From positions 328,386 to 392,385 of the forward strand of contig NZ_LN831277.1 of assembly GCF_900069005.2 (NCBI RefSeq): a stretch of DNA of 64,000 nucleotides, written 5' to 3'. Within the stretch, counting starts at the first letter, position 1, and each line of letters starts with the position of its first letter. The notes under the pieces were generated by a model. The model had not been told where the DNA came from and ran no database searches. It saw nothing but the letters and a program-made list of their open reading frames with translations. Made by a program: the position numbers and the translations under genes. The stretch comes from Paenibacillus sp. GM2 (GTDB taxonomy: Bacteria; Bacillota; Bacilli; Paenibacillales; Paenibacillaceae). Of the stretch, positions 8,389-16,496 are shown piece by piece.

Positions 8389-9774
8389 ATGATGAACAGG
8401 GTACATGATGTTCACTTCAAGAATAATGTATTGCTAAAAATATTAAGCGGCTTTTATGCGATATCATTGGGGGTTCACCTCCTGACGGGAGGGGATTTTG
8501 CCGATTTGCCTATACTGGTTAGCGTTGCTCTGGGCAGTGTTTTGGTCTTGCTCGGATTATATCGGCGTTATCCCATGGTTGCGATGCTTCTGATGATTTT
8601 TTCCCCTTATCTGTATCTTCTTTCCTTGATGGCCACCGGCTTCAATCCGCTTAACTTCATTCTGTTAGGCTTCGCGTTGTTGACAAGCTTGATCTATCTT
8701 GATTTCCGTCTTGTAACGCTCTCGGCTTTTCTGTACTTGTTAACTGCTATATATTGGTCCAGGATATTGCATGGGGCCGAGATGGCCGCAGGCTCAGAGC
8801 GTAGTGACCTGCTCTATTTTGTCATATTCGACTTGTACGTGTTAGCCTTCTCGTGGGCGCTCATTAATCTCGTTCAAGGAAGATGGGGCAGATCCGAGCG
8901 CGGCCTGACCAGCATCAATCATATTTTGGAGAATATCGATATCACAACCTGGGTTTATGATCTGGGGTCATCTCGGCTTAGCCTGTCACCCGGAATTACC
9001 AAGCTGACGGGTCTGCCGGCGGAGGCGTTTACGGATTTCCGCGCCTTGCTGGAGCTTGTGGAACCGGCGGACTTACCGCTCGTGCAGCTCTCTCAGAAAG
9101 AGATGATTATAGATCGAAAAGAGGTCCTGTTGGAATACCGGCTTCGACGAATGAGCGGCGATATCTGCTGGGTTCAGCTTCGCGGCACGCCGCAGCTGAA
9201 TGAATTGGGTCACCTCATCCATCTCGAAGGAGTGCTCATCGATATTACGGAGAGCAAGGAGCGCGAAGAGCATATGGAGTATTTGGCATATCACGATGAT
9301 CTGACCGGCCTTCCGAATCGTGCATATTTCCACATGAAGCTTAAGCAGTACAGGAGTGAAGGTGCCATGGACATGGCACTTATGTTTATCGATCTGGACA
9401 ATTTCAAGGACGTCAATGATACATACGGGCATCATATCGGGGACCGGTTATTACAGGAGCTGGGCGATCGTCTATCCCGACAAATCAGAGAGAGTGACTT
9501 GATCTGCCGGCTTGGCGGAGACGAGTTTCTGATTTTACTCACGAATAGTGATGAGATGCATGCCAGTACAGTAGCGAAGCGGATTAATACTAGCCTTGCG
9601 GTTCCTTTCCATTGTAATCACCATCGGCTCGAAGCGGCAGCAAGTATAGGTATTTATTATTCGCCGGACGGAGGCGAAGAGTTGGATCAGATGATCCATC
9701 TGGCCGATGAAGCGATGTATGAAGCCAAGCGGAGCGGGCGTAACCAATATGCCATCAATCAGTCTCCTACCTGA
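8389..9774 (+). CDS. Membrane PAS-GGDEF diguanylate cyclase
   Basis: Predicted c-di-GMP synthase, 461 residues. The first 180 residues contain about six hydrophobic helices. A PAS domain (about 195-295) ends in the PAC-type sequence GVLIDITESKERE. The GGDEF domain (about 305-455) has DDLTGLPNR, FIDLDNFKDVND, YGHHIGD and an intact signature LGGDEF, so it should be catalytically active. No RxxD inhibitory site is seen at the usual place. The frame opens with TTG at 8371, but GGAGAG ten bases before the ATG at 8389 favours that start. It stands just upstream of the c-di-GMP-linked exopolysaccharide locus and could feed it; that link is inference. Confidence 0.92.
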   Translation: MMNRVHDVHFKNNVLLKILSGFYAISLGVHLLTGGDFADLPILVSVALGSVLVLLGLYRRYPMVAMLLMIFSPYLYLLSLMATGFNPLNFILLGFALLTSLIYLDFRLVTLSAFLYLLTAIYWSRILHGAEMAAGSERSDLLYFVIFDLYVLAFSWALINLVQGRWGRSERGLTSINHILENIDITTWVYDLGSSRLSLSPGITKLTGLPAEAFTDFRALLELVEPADLPLVQLSQKEMIIDRKEVLLEYRLRRMSGDICWVQLRGTPQLNELGHLIHLEGVLIDITESKEREEHMEYLAYHDDLTGLPNRAYFHMKLKQYRSEGAMDMALMFIDLDNFKDVNDTYGHHIGDRLLQELGDRLSRQIRESDLICRLGGDEFLILLTNSDEMHASTVAKRINTSLAVPFHCNHHRLEAAASIGIYYSPDGGEELDQMIHLADEAMYEAKRSGRNQYAINQSPT

Positions 9775-9782
9775 AGCCAAAG

Positions 9783-9830
9783 AAGGAGCTATCCCAAAAG
9801 CAATAATTATTACTGGGATAGCTCCTTTTT
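9783..9830. terminator. Terminator between GGDEF gene and FemAB-like gene
   Basis: Long stem AAGGAGCTATCCCA / TGGGATAGCTCCTT with an AT-rich loop and a TTTTTATTTT tail on the plus strand; it sits between convergent genes. Confidence 0.9.
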
Positions 9831-9883
9831 ATTTTCATAGGCAACGTATTTAAGGGATCATAGGCGCCTATGTCCCTTGCTGA

Positions 9884-10807
9884 TTATGACCTGAATGTTC
9901 CCCATCGGAATTGCAGCCAGTCTCGCCCGGAGCGGAGAATATCCTTGAAGCAAGGCTTCCTTACTACATAATAAGGTGTAAGGTCTCCGCCCCAGTCTGC
10001 CTTTGATTCGGCCACCGATGCGATATTAGCTCCGCTAAAATCGAAATGCTTAACCCCTTGGGAGGCGAGGTCCTCAAATTCAAAGAGCTGCAGCTGCTGG
10101 ACGACCCCATTGGACAGGTGGTCTGTCTTGGTTCCGGCAACCCAGCCGACCGCTTGCCCCGGATTCAAGAGCAACGTAACATTGGCGCTGACCGGCTCGC
10201 CGCTCTCGGAATAGCAGACATAACATCGGAAGTAGTCTTCGCCCAGAATGCTCTGTGCCAGCTCCAGGTCAGCGGCTGTAATCTGATGGTTGAAGCCTTG
10301 CCTTTTTTCCGTCTCCAGCAAGCATTCATAGACATGCTTCATATTCTCAGCCCTCCTGCTGGAGTAGCCTCTGGTATTGGCCTTTTTGATTTTATTCCGG
10401 ATAGCCTTGCTGGCTAGACTCACCGAATAGGGAAGGTTTAAAATGTATGTATAACGGACATCCGCCTGGAAGCCTCTCCAAGTGAATGGCCTAATATCGG
10501 TAATGTCCGGGGGCAAAGTTATCGTTACAGCACCCTTCAGCTTCACTAGATGCTCGATCATCAGCTCTGCGACTTCATGCCATTGCTTGTTCGTCCGGAA
10601 TGGTTTGGCCGATGGGGTGGCATGGAATAGGACGGAATGATACGGATTCTGAGGTGGAAAATAAAACTTGCCATGTCTGCTGAACAGCAAGCATTCACTA
10701 TAAAAATCATCGCACTTCGGCGGTTGATACCGGAGCAGATCAATATCGCATTTCCACTTCAGGCGGTTGAACTCTGCCCACTTGGCCAATGCTGTAGGTT
10801 CTATCAT
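9884..10807 (-). CDS. FemAB/GNAT-like acyltransferase, paralogue B
   Basis: Cytoplasmic 307-residue protein with the FemAB-type double-GNAT layout: KIKKANTRGY near residue 140 is the typical entry to the second GNAT fold, followed by VSANVTLLL, a GWVAGTK segment and a NGVVQQLQLFEFEDLASQG helix, ending in the conserved FDFSGAN strand. Such proteins transfer amino acids or acyl groups to cell-wall or sugar precursors. It is a clear paralogue of the gene at 12202-13134. Its ATG overlaps the stop of the epimerase gene by 4 bp, so it is the third gene of a leftward operon. Likely role: amino-acyl or acyl decoration of a sugar made by this locus (inference). Confidence 0.75.
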   Translation of the reverse strand: MIEPTALAKWAEFNRLKWKCDIDLLRYQPPKCDDFYSECLLFSRHGKFYFPPQNPYHSVLFHATPSAKPFRTNKQWHEVAELMIEHLVKLKGAVTITLPPDITDIRPFTWRGFQADVRYTYILNLPYSVSLASKAIRNKIKKANTRGYSSRRAENMKHVYECLLETEKRQGFNHQITAADLELAQSILGEDYFRCYVCYSESGEPVSANVTLLLNPGQAVGWVAGTKTDHLSNGVVQQLQLFEFEDLASQGVKHFDFSGANIASVAESKADWGGDLTPYYVVRKPCFKDILRSGRDWLQFRWGTFRS

Positions 10808-12180
10808 TCTCTTCTCCTATTCCTCCCTTCATGGTTGGAGCTGAACGCAAGCTCGGTCGAAATCCCGTTTTTCTTCAGACGGTTCACGACATTTGCCGCT
10901 TCCGTAGAGGAGGCATTGGATAGCAGGATCTGCAGCTCATTAGCGCGATTCAGTCCGATATAATCATTCTCACGCAAGTAGGAATCTACAGTATGAAGAT
11001 CTTCAGGATGGACATGGGGTAAATTGGATAACTTCAATATTGTATAGTCCGTATTGAATTTCCGCTTGGCTTGCTCTCTGGAATGGATAACGGCCGTAAA
11101 AATTTCCGATTTCAACACTGGAGAGCCTTCCATATAGTGCTCGCTTTGATTCAGATACAAACTGCGTACATGACGCGACATTGAGGAGTTCAACAGCTCA
11201 TTCTGAATGTGCTCGTCGTTCAGAGCGGCCTTCGCGCTTGCTGCTGCCACTTCTCTTGGTGCTAGCGGAGCGGAGGTTGTGAACCATTCGTAGGTCCTGC
11301 GCAGCCCGTCCTCCAGCGAAAATCGCGGCTCCCATTCCAGTACATTACTCAGCAACCTATTATCGAGCACAGAGTTGAATATATCTCCGGGTCGTGGTTC
11401 TGCTCTGCGAACCCCTGCCAGCGGATGAAGCTCCGCCAGGATACTTACCAATGTGTTGATGGAGTGTTCAATTCCTGTCGACAGGTTCATGACCCCTGAA
11501 TGCGGGGATTGGCTTGCTCGGTAAATGGCTTCGGCAACATCCTCCACATAGATAAAATCGCGCGTCTGTTCGCCGCTGCCATAGATGATCAGACTTTGGC
11601 CGTCAAGCATCCTCTCCATGAACATGGACACTACGCCGCCTTCTCCGGTCAATCCTTGTCTCGGACCGTATACATTCGCAAATCGGAGGCAAAGTGTATT
11701 CAATTGGTAGAGCTCACTCCATTTGCCGCAGTAGTACTCTCCCAGCAGCTTGTTGATGCCATACGTCGAGACGGGCTTGCAAGGCAAACTCTCACCCAAC
11801 GGAACTTCCTCACTCAGACCGTAGACGGCCGCCGAGGAGGCAAAGAGGAACTTCTTCACATGATGCTTGGCCGAGAGCTGCAGGATGTTTGTTAGGCCAA
11901 GAATGTTTGACTTCGTATCGGCATACGGGTTCTCCATCGAAGTAACAATATTGATCTGAGCGGCCAAATGGACAACGATATCGATGCTTTGCTCGGCGAA
12001 TATGGCATCGCAATTTGGACTCTCTACATCAATAATGTACGAGGTGTGCGGGAATTTAATATGTCTGACATTGCCCGAAGAGATATTATCGATAATGATC
12101 ACATCATGGCCCTCTTCATAGAACTTGGCAGCGACAAAAGAACCAATAAAGCCATAACCGCCGGTTATCAGCACTCTCAA
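10804..12180 (-). CDS. NAD-sugar epimerase with degenerate GGDEF-like C-terminus
   Basis: GalE-type extended SDR, 458 residues against about 310-330 for the family. The NAD motif GGYGFIG is at 7-13, the catalytic triad is S115/S116 in ASSAAVYG plus Y140 and K144 in YGINK, and RFANVYGPRQ follows. Residues about 1-303 form the epimerase. An unusual extension follows: residues about 355-448 align by eye with a GGDEF fold (segment YLRENDYIG, then NRANELQILLSNAS, then an AANVVNRLKKNGI helix) but the signature is RANEL instead of GGDEF, so it cannot be a cyclase. It could be a c-di-GMP receptor or dimerisation module. TTG start, preceded by GGGGGGA. Flanked in one operon by two FemAB-like paralogues. 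Confidence 0.85.
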   Translation of the reverse strand: MRVLITGGYGFIGSFVAAKFYEEGHDVIIIDNISSGNVRHIKFPHTSYIIDVESPNCDAIFAEQSIDIVVHLAAQINIVTSMENPYADTKSNILGLTNILQLSAKHHVKKFLFASSAAVYGLSEEVPLGESLPCKPVSTYGINKLLGEYYCGKWSELYQLNTLCLRFANVYGPRQGLTGEGGVVSMFMERMLDGQSLIIYGSGEQTRDFIYVEDVAEAIYRASQSPHSGVMNLSTGIEHSINTLVSILAELHPLAGVRRAEPRPGDIFNSVLDNRLLSNVLEWEPRFSLEDGLRRTYEWFTTSAPLAPREVAAASAKAALNDEHIQNELLNSSMSRHVRSLYLNQSEHYMEGSPVLKSEIFTAVIHSREQAKRKFNTDYTILKLSNLPHVHPEDLHTVDSYLRENDYIGLNRANELQILLSNASSTEAANVVNRLKKNGISTELAFSSNHEGRNRRRE

Positions 12181-12201
12181 TATAGTTCCCCCTGTATATA
12201 T

Positions 12202-13134
12202 CTATAATTTCTGGCCCTTCCTACTGTTCAGCCAATGGCGGCATGAACGGAGGGTTTCCTTGAATACGGGCAGTCTAACCTGATAGTAAGGGACCAGTTC
12301 TCCACCCCATCCTGACTTGGAACCAGCTACCGATGGAAGATTGGCTCCGACCAGGTCGATGTTGCGTATCCCGATTCCGGTCAAATCCTCAAAGGCAAAA
12401 TGCTGGGATTGCTGGACAACTCCATTTGTCAGATGGTTGGTTTTGCTGCCGGCTGCCCAGCCAAAGGACCAATCCTCGTTCATTACGATAATGATGCTGG
12501 TGCTGACAGCTTCGCCCTCTGGCGAATAACAGACATAGCAGCGAAAGTTGTCGCGGCCGAGCAATTGCTGAGCAAGCTGGAGATCGGACAAGGTCAGATC
12601 ATGGTGGAATCCCTTCCGGTTCTCGGTGGCAATCAGACAGGGAAATACCTCATCCATGTCTTGTGTCAGTGCAGAGCGGTAGCCAGCCTGCGTGGCTTTC
12701 TTAATCTTGCTGCGGATCTCGGTGCTAGCTTGTTCAAGCGAGTAAGGCAATTTGAGATGATAAGTGTATTTAATATTGGCTTTGAATCCACGCCATAGAA
12801 ATGGGCGAATATCTGTGATTTCTGGCGGAAGGACAAAGCTTGCGGCACCCCCGTGACGAAGGATCTCTTCGGTCATTTGCTGCGACAGCTGCCGCCATTG
12901 CTGATTGATTCGGTAAGGCTTATCCGTTGGCGTCGGGTGAAAGAAGGTAGGGTGGAACGGATTGAGAGGCGGAAGAAAGAGTTTGCCTTTTTGATTGAAG
13001 AAGAACAGGCTCTCAATATAGGCATTCGAATCAGAGTTCTGAAATTTGACAATGTTGGCGCTGCATCCCCATTTAAGATGATTAAAGTTGGCCCATCTGG
13101 TCAGCATCTCGTGCTCTTGATGAAGAGTTCCCAT
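12202..13134 (-). CDS. FemAB/GNAT-like acyltransferase, paralogue A
   Basis: First gene of the leftward operon, 310 residues, and a paralogue of the gene at 9884-10807: both share WANFNHLKW-type N-termini, a KLFLPPLNPFHP segment, ITDIRPFLWRGF, SKIKKATQ-type second GNAT entry, GWAAGSKTNHLTNGVVQQ and the DLVGAN-SVAGSK-GWGG ending. TTGGAGGCG precedes the ATG by about 7 bp. The 21-bp gap to the epimerase gene indicates co-transcription. Two similar but clearly diverged acyltransferases in one operon suggest two acceptor positions or a heterodimer. No substrate can be assigned from the sequence. Confidence 0.75.
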   Translation of the reverse strand: MGTLHQEHEMLTRWANFNHLKWGCSANIVKFQNSDSNAYIESLFFFNQKGKLFLPPLNPFHPTFFHPTPTDKPYRINQQWRQLSQQMTEEILRHGGAASFVLPPEITDIRPFLWRGFKANIKYTYHLKLPYSLEQASTEIRSKIKKATQAGYRSALTQDMDEVFPCLIATENRKGFHHDLTLSDLQLAQQLLGRDNFRCYVCYSPEGEAVSTSIIIVMNEDWSFGWAAGSKTNHLTNGVVQQSQHFAFEDLTGIGIRNIDLVGANLPSVAGSKSGWGGELVPYYQVRLPVFKETLRSCRHWLNSRKGQKL

Positions 13135-13280
13135 AAATCGCCTCCAAATATGATGAAGTGGCGAGGTTAGTTATATCTGGAATTATCTATGAACAATATA
13201 GCAAACGTAGACGGACAAGTCATGCAATTTTTGAGGGCCGCTGGTTTTTATTGTAATTCTATTTTTTCATTGATATATTT

Positions 13281-13309
13281 TAGACAAGTCAGCTAGACTC
13301 CACTATAAT
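13281..13309 (+). promoter_or_regulatory. Promoter of the GT4 gene
   Basis: TAGACA, 17-bp spacer, TATAAT: a good sigma-A promoter 33 bp before the start codon. The -35 box is part of a GACAAGTCA motif that also occurs 69 bp upstream (13214-13222). Confidence 0.7.
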
Positions 13310-13341
13310 TCGCCTAAAATAACGAATTCGGAGTGAGTATT

Positions 13342-14541
13342 GTGCCTAAAAAGGTATTATTCTGCGCTACTGTAGTCTCCCATCTGAAAGCCTTCCATTT
13401 ACCATATCTGCGCTGGTTTCGGGAGCAGGGCTGGGAGGTACATGCAGCAACCTATGGAACGGAGGCCGTTCCCTATGTGGACAAGCAGTTCAATATTCCG
13501 ATACAGCGTTCTCCGTTTAAGCTGGATAACTGGCGGGCTTATCGGCAGTTGAAGGATATTGTACGGGAAAATAACTATGAGATCATCCACTGCCACACTC
13601 CGATGGGAGGGGCCTTGACCCGGCTTGCTGCGAGACAGGTCCGCCGTACGGGCACGAGGGTTCTCTATACGGCTCATGGGTTCCATTTCTTCAAGGGCGC
13701 TTCATTTCAGAATTGGCTGCTCTATTATCCGGTAGAGAAGTATTTATCCCGCTATACGGACTGTTTAATAACGATGAATGCGGAGGATTACAACCGGGCA
13801 CTAGACCATCAATTTAAGGCGGGGGCGATTGCTTATGTGCATGGCGTCGGAATCGATTTTGACAAATATAAGCCTGTCCATGAACAAGAGAAAAGGCAGT
13901 TAAGGGAATGGCATGGCATCGGGTCCGATGAGTTCGTCATGATTTATGCCGCCGAGTTAAGTCAACGTAAGAATCAGGCCTATCTTCTGAAGGTTGTTTC
14001 TCTGCTGCGCGAGAGAATCCCCCGCCTTCGACTGCTTCTGGCTGGGCAGGGGGCTTTGGAGGAGAAATATCGGGAGCAGGCGGGCCAGTTAGGATTGGAA
14101 AATCTCGTCACCTTTCTTGGTCATCGTACGGATATGGATCAGATCTATGCATTGGCTGATATCGCCGTCTCGTCAAGCAGACAGGAAGGACTGCCCGTAA
14201 ATATTATGGAGGCGATCGCTACCGGTTTGCCTGTAGTCGCTACAGATGTGCGGGGGAATCGGGATTTGGTAGAACCGGGGACACATGGCTTTCTAGTTGG
14301 ATTGGACGAGCCGTCTGTCTTCGCCGATCGTATTTGGGAGCTGTACAACCATCCGCAACTAAGAGCCGACATTCGTGCGAACCGCGACAGACTTATCTCT
14401 CTTTATTCGGTGTCCCATGTATTGGAAGAGGTGAAGCCCATATATACCGATACGGCGAGACAGTGGGATATTAAGGAGAGGGGCCCGGGTCATAAGAAGG
14501 ACTCGACCTATCCATATAGTGAGAGAGAAATAGGAAAATAG
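13342..14541 (+). CDS. Glycosyltransferase family 4 (EpsD-like)
   Basis: Cytosolic, retaining GT-B glycosyltransferase of 399 residues, expected to add a sugar to a lipid-linked repeat unit. The N-terminal domain starts KKVLFCATVVSH and contains IIHCHTPMGG and LYTAHGFHFFKG, the C-terminal domain AELSQRKNQ, FLGHRTD and the donor-site EGLPVNIMEAIATGLPVVA with the E-x7-E pattern. It resembles EpsD of biofilm operons. CGGAG lies 8 bp before the GTG at 13342; a GTG nine bases earlier overlaps this Shine-Dalgarno and is less likely. It is divergent from the FemAB-epimerase operon and lies just before the c-di-GMP riboswitch. Confidence 0.9.
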   Translation: MPKKVLFCATVVSHLKAFHLPYLRWFREQGWEVHAATYGTEAVPYVDKQFNIPIQRSPFKLDNWRAYRQLKDIVRENNYEIIHCHTPMGGALTRLAARQVRRTGTRVLYTAHGFHFFKGASFQNWLLYYPVEKYLSRYTDCLITMNAEDYNRALDHQFKAGAIAYVHGVGIDFDKYKPVHEQEKRQLREWHGIGSDEFVMIYAAELSQRKNQAYLLKVVSLLRERIPRLRLLLAGQGALEEKYREQAGQLGLENLVTFLGHRTDMDQIYALADIAVSSSRQEGLPVNIMEAIATGLPVVATDVRGNRDLVEPGTHGFLVGLDEPSVFADRIWELYNHPQLRADIRANRDRLISLYSVSHVLEEVKPIYTDTARQWDIKERGPGHKKDSTYPYSEREIGK

Positions 14542-14684
14542 ATTTACAGATTATGAGAGAATATGTTAATATTTAATAGAGTAATCTTGTCAAAATAAAG
14601 GCTAATTTCGCATCAACTTTAATAGATTGCTGCATATTATGGATACTATAAAACTATGAATCTATGAAACTCCGAATTGAATAT

Positions 14685-14787
14685 GAGAACGACGAAACGG
14701 CAAACCGCGTGAAAGCGCGGGACGCAAAGCTATAGGGGCTTCGTGAGACGACAACTCTCACATGCCAGCCAGTTCCCGAAGGTTCTT
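14685..14787 (+). promoter_or_regulatory. Cyclic di-GMP-I (GEMM-I) riboswitch aptamer
   Basis: The class I signature is present: GGCAAACC at 14699-14706, a six-pair stem closed by a GAAA tetraloop (CCGCGT GAAA GCGCGG, 14705-14720), then GACGCAAAGC (14721-14730). A second arm carries GGGGCTTCGTGAGA...TCTCACATGCCAGCCAG and ends in TTCCC. Closing P1 is GAGAAC (14685-14690) with GTTCTT (14782-14787). A terminator starts 14 bp downstream and the beta-helix gene right after it, so this is a transcriptional switch sensing c-di-GMP. Whether ligand turns the gene on or off was not resolved by folding. Confidence 0.93.
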
Positions 14788-14800
14788 AGGATATGAGAGT

Positions 14801-14836
14801 AGGAGGTCCTGAGACAAGGGGCCTTCTATTTTTTTA
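14801..14836 (+). terminator. Riboswitch expression-platform terminator
   Basis: Ten-pair stem AGGAGGTCCT / GGGGCCTTCT (several G-U pairs), loop GAGACAA, then seven consecutive T after one A. It ends about 15 bp before the start of the beta-helix gene, so readthrough decides expression of that gene. Confidence 0.88.
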
Positions 14837-14850
14837 TCCTGGGAGTGATG

Positions 14851-16251
14851 ATGATGATAAACCGTATATTCAAAAACATAGTTTTCATAGCTTTGTTTGT
14901 AGTACTTAGCGGCACCATCATGCCCATTCCGGGTCATGCTGTGGCGGTTGCATCAGCAGCTGGAAGCGTGGATTTGAATGTGAAGGATTACGGCGCGGTT
15001 GGCGATGGAAGCACGGACGATACGTCCGCAGTACAGGAGGCGCTGGATGCGGCTGCAGGCCGCGGGGGCCGCGTGTATTTTCCGGCTGGAACGTATAAGG
15101 TGAACCCGCAGAAGACGCTGATTGTTGAAGGGAATACGACGATGATCGGCGATGGAGCCAGCTCTGTCATTCAAGCCAGCAATCGCAGCTTCGGCTGGGA
15201 GATGATGAGGGCTGCGGGAAGTCACATTACGATCAGCGACCTTACACTGGACGGCAATAAAGCGGTGAATCGCGTGCTTGTTATTAGCGGCGGAAGCAGC
15301 GATGTGAAGATCCAGAAGAGTATTGTCTCGAACGCTACGCACAGCAACGACCCGACCAGTGACTATTACACTGGCGTTGTGTCGGGAATCATCGTGTACG
15401 GGAATACCAATCAGATAGAGATTGATTCTACAGAAGTAAAGAATATCACTGCAGTTAATCTGACGGCTGGAAGTTTGATTTCAAGAGGAATCTACGTGAC
15501 GACGACTTGGGGCTCCAAGGAGAAGGCGGCGGCGAACGTTGCCATCAAGAACTCTTATATTCATCATATTGGACCTGCGGATGACGGAGATGGTATTTAT
15601 TACGAAGATCCGAATGTGGACAGCAAGCAAGGCACGAATACGAAGAGTGTGATTGCCGGCAATACATTTGATCATAATGCCAAACGGGCCATTAAGATCT
15701 ATGCGCAAGGGATCACCGTTGAGAATAACCGAATTACAAATTCGTATCTGAACAACAACTATTACCAAGGCAAGGACAGCGGCAAGCGAGCTCCTGATAT
15801 GTACTCGGGTATTAGTGTATACGGCTCTGACAATACGATCCGGAACAATACGATCGGTGGCGAAGGGAGCTATTATGCGGCGATTGAGGTTAGTTCATCG
15901 CAGACCGTCAGCAATGTTACCGTTCGCGGCAACAAGATCAAGATGGGCTCAAAGAGTGCGGTAGAAGGCACGACAGCGATTCGGGTTGGCAACGCGAAGC
16001 AATTCGAGATCACCCTCAATACGATTGAGAATGCCGAGAAGGGGATATGGACTTGGCAAAATGCGGAGAGGGGCTCGATCGAAGGCAACGTGATTCAGAC
16101 GACAAAGGGTGGAATCGACTTGTCCACTTACTTGGAGAACTGCGTCCAGAAGGATATCGTCGTTAAGGACAATACGGTGAAGAGTAAGTCTTTCAACATC
16201 TTGCTAGCAAAGTCAAATGTGAATGTAGAGGTATCCACCGATAATTTCTAA
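14851..16251 (+). CDS. Secreted right-handed beta-helix protein, pectate lyase superfamily
   Basis: Exported protein of about 466 residues. The signal peptide is followed by LNVKDYGAVGDGSTDDT, the standard opening of the pectate-lyase-3/GH28-like beta-helix superfamily, and then many parallel-helix rungs (repeated N-N-T-I and V-x-N-N patterns such as VRGNKIKMG and IEGNVIQTT). Likely an EPS-modifying lyase, hydrolase or epimerase; the catalytic type cannot be decided. Several start codons are stacked (GTG 14845, ATG 14848, 14851, 14854) behind GGGAG; 14851 or 14854 has the best spacing. It is directly controlled by the c-di-GMP riboswitch and has its own terminator. A paralogue at 29139-30506 closes the locus. 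Confidence 0.9.
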   Translation: MMINRIFKNIVFIALFVVLSGTIMPIPGHAVAVASAAGSVDLNVKDYGAVGDGSTDDTSAVQEALDAAAGRGGRVYFPAGTYKVNPQKTLIVEGNTTMIGDGASSVIQASNRSFGWEMMRAAGSHITISDLTLDGNKAVNRVLVISGGSSDVKIQKSIVSNATHSNDPTSDYYTGVVSGIIVYGNTNQIEIDSTEVKNITAVNLTAGSLISRGIYVTTTWGSKEKAAANVAIKNSYIHHIGPADDGDGIYYEDPNVDSKQGTNTKSVIAGNTFDHNAKRAIKIYAQGITVENNRITNSYLNNNYYQGKDSGKRAPDMYSGISVYGSDNTIRNNTIGGEGSYYAAIEVSSSQTVSNVTVRGNKIKMGSKSAVEGTTAIRVGNAKQFEITLNTIENAEKGIWTWQNAERGSIEGNVIQTTKGGIDLSTYLENCVQKDIVVKDNTVKSKSFNILLAKSNVNVEVSTDNF

Positions 16252-16278
16252 GCATTTTCTATAATAAATATAGATGAG

Positions 16279-16315
16279 AACCTTCTGGGCAGTCAGGCTG
16301 TCCGGAAGGTTTTTT
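16279..16315 (+). terminator. Terminator after the riboswitch-controlled beta-helix gene
   Basis: Stem AACCTTCTGGG / CCGGAAGGTT with a T5 tail, 28 bp after the stop. It separates the riboswitch unit from the Wzz operon, which therefore needs its own promoter. Confidence 0.88.
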
Positions 16316-16496
16316 GCTTTAATCCAGATTTCTTCGAAGGAAGGGATATTATATATATGCAAAAATAAAATAGAATGTTAGGAAAAAAAAGGTACCAAGA
16401 TTTTTGTTTTATGTTAATATAAAGGTGTCAAATGGGTGACTTTTTTCCTAGTCGACACAGTTCTTCTTTATTTGTCATATTAATCCACAGTTTGGG

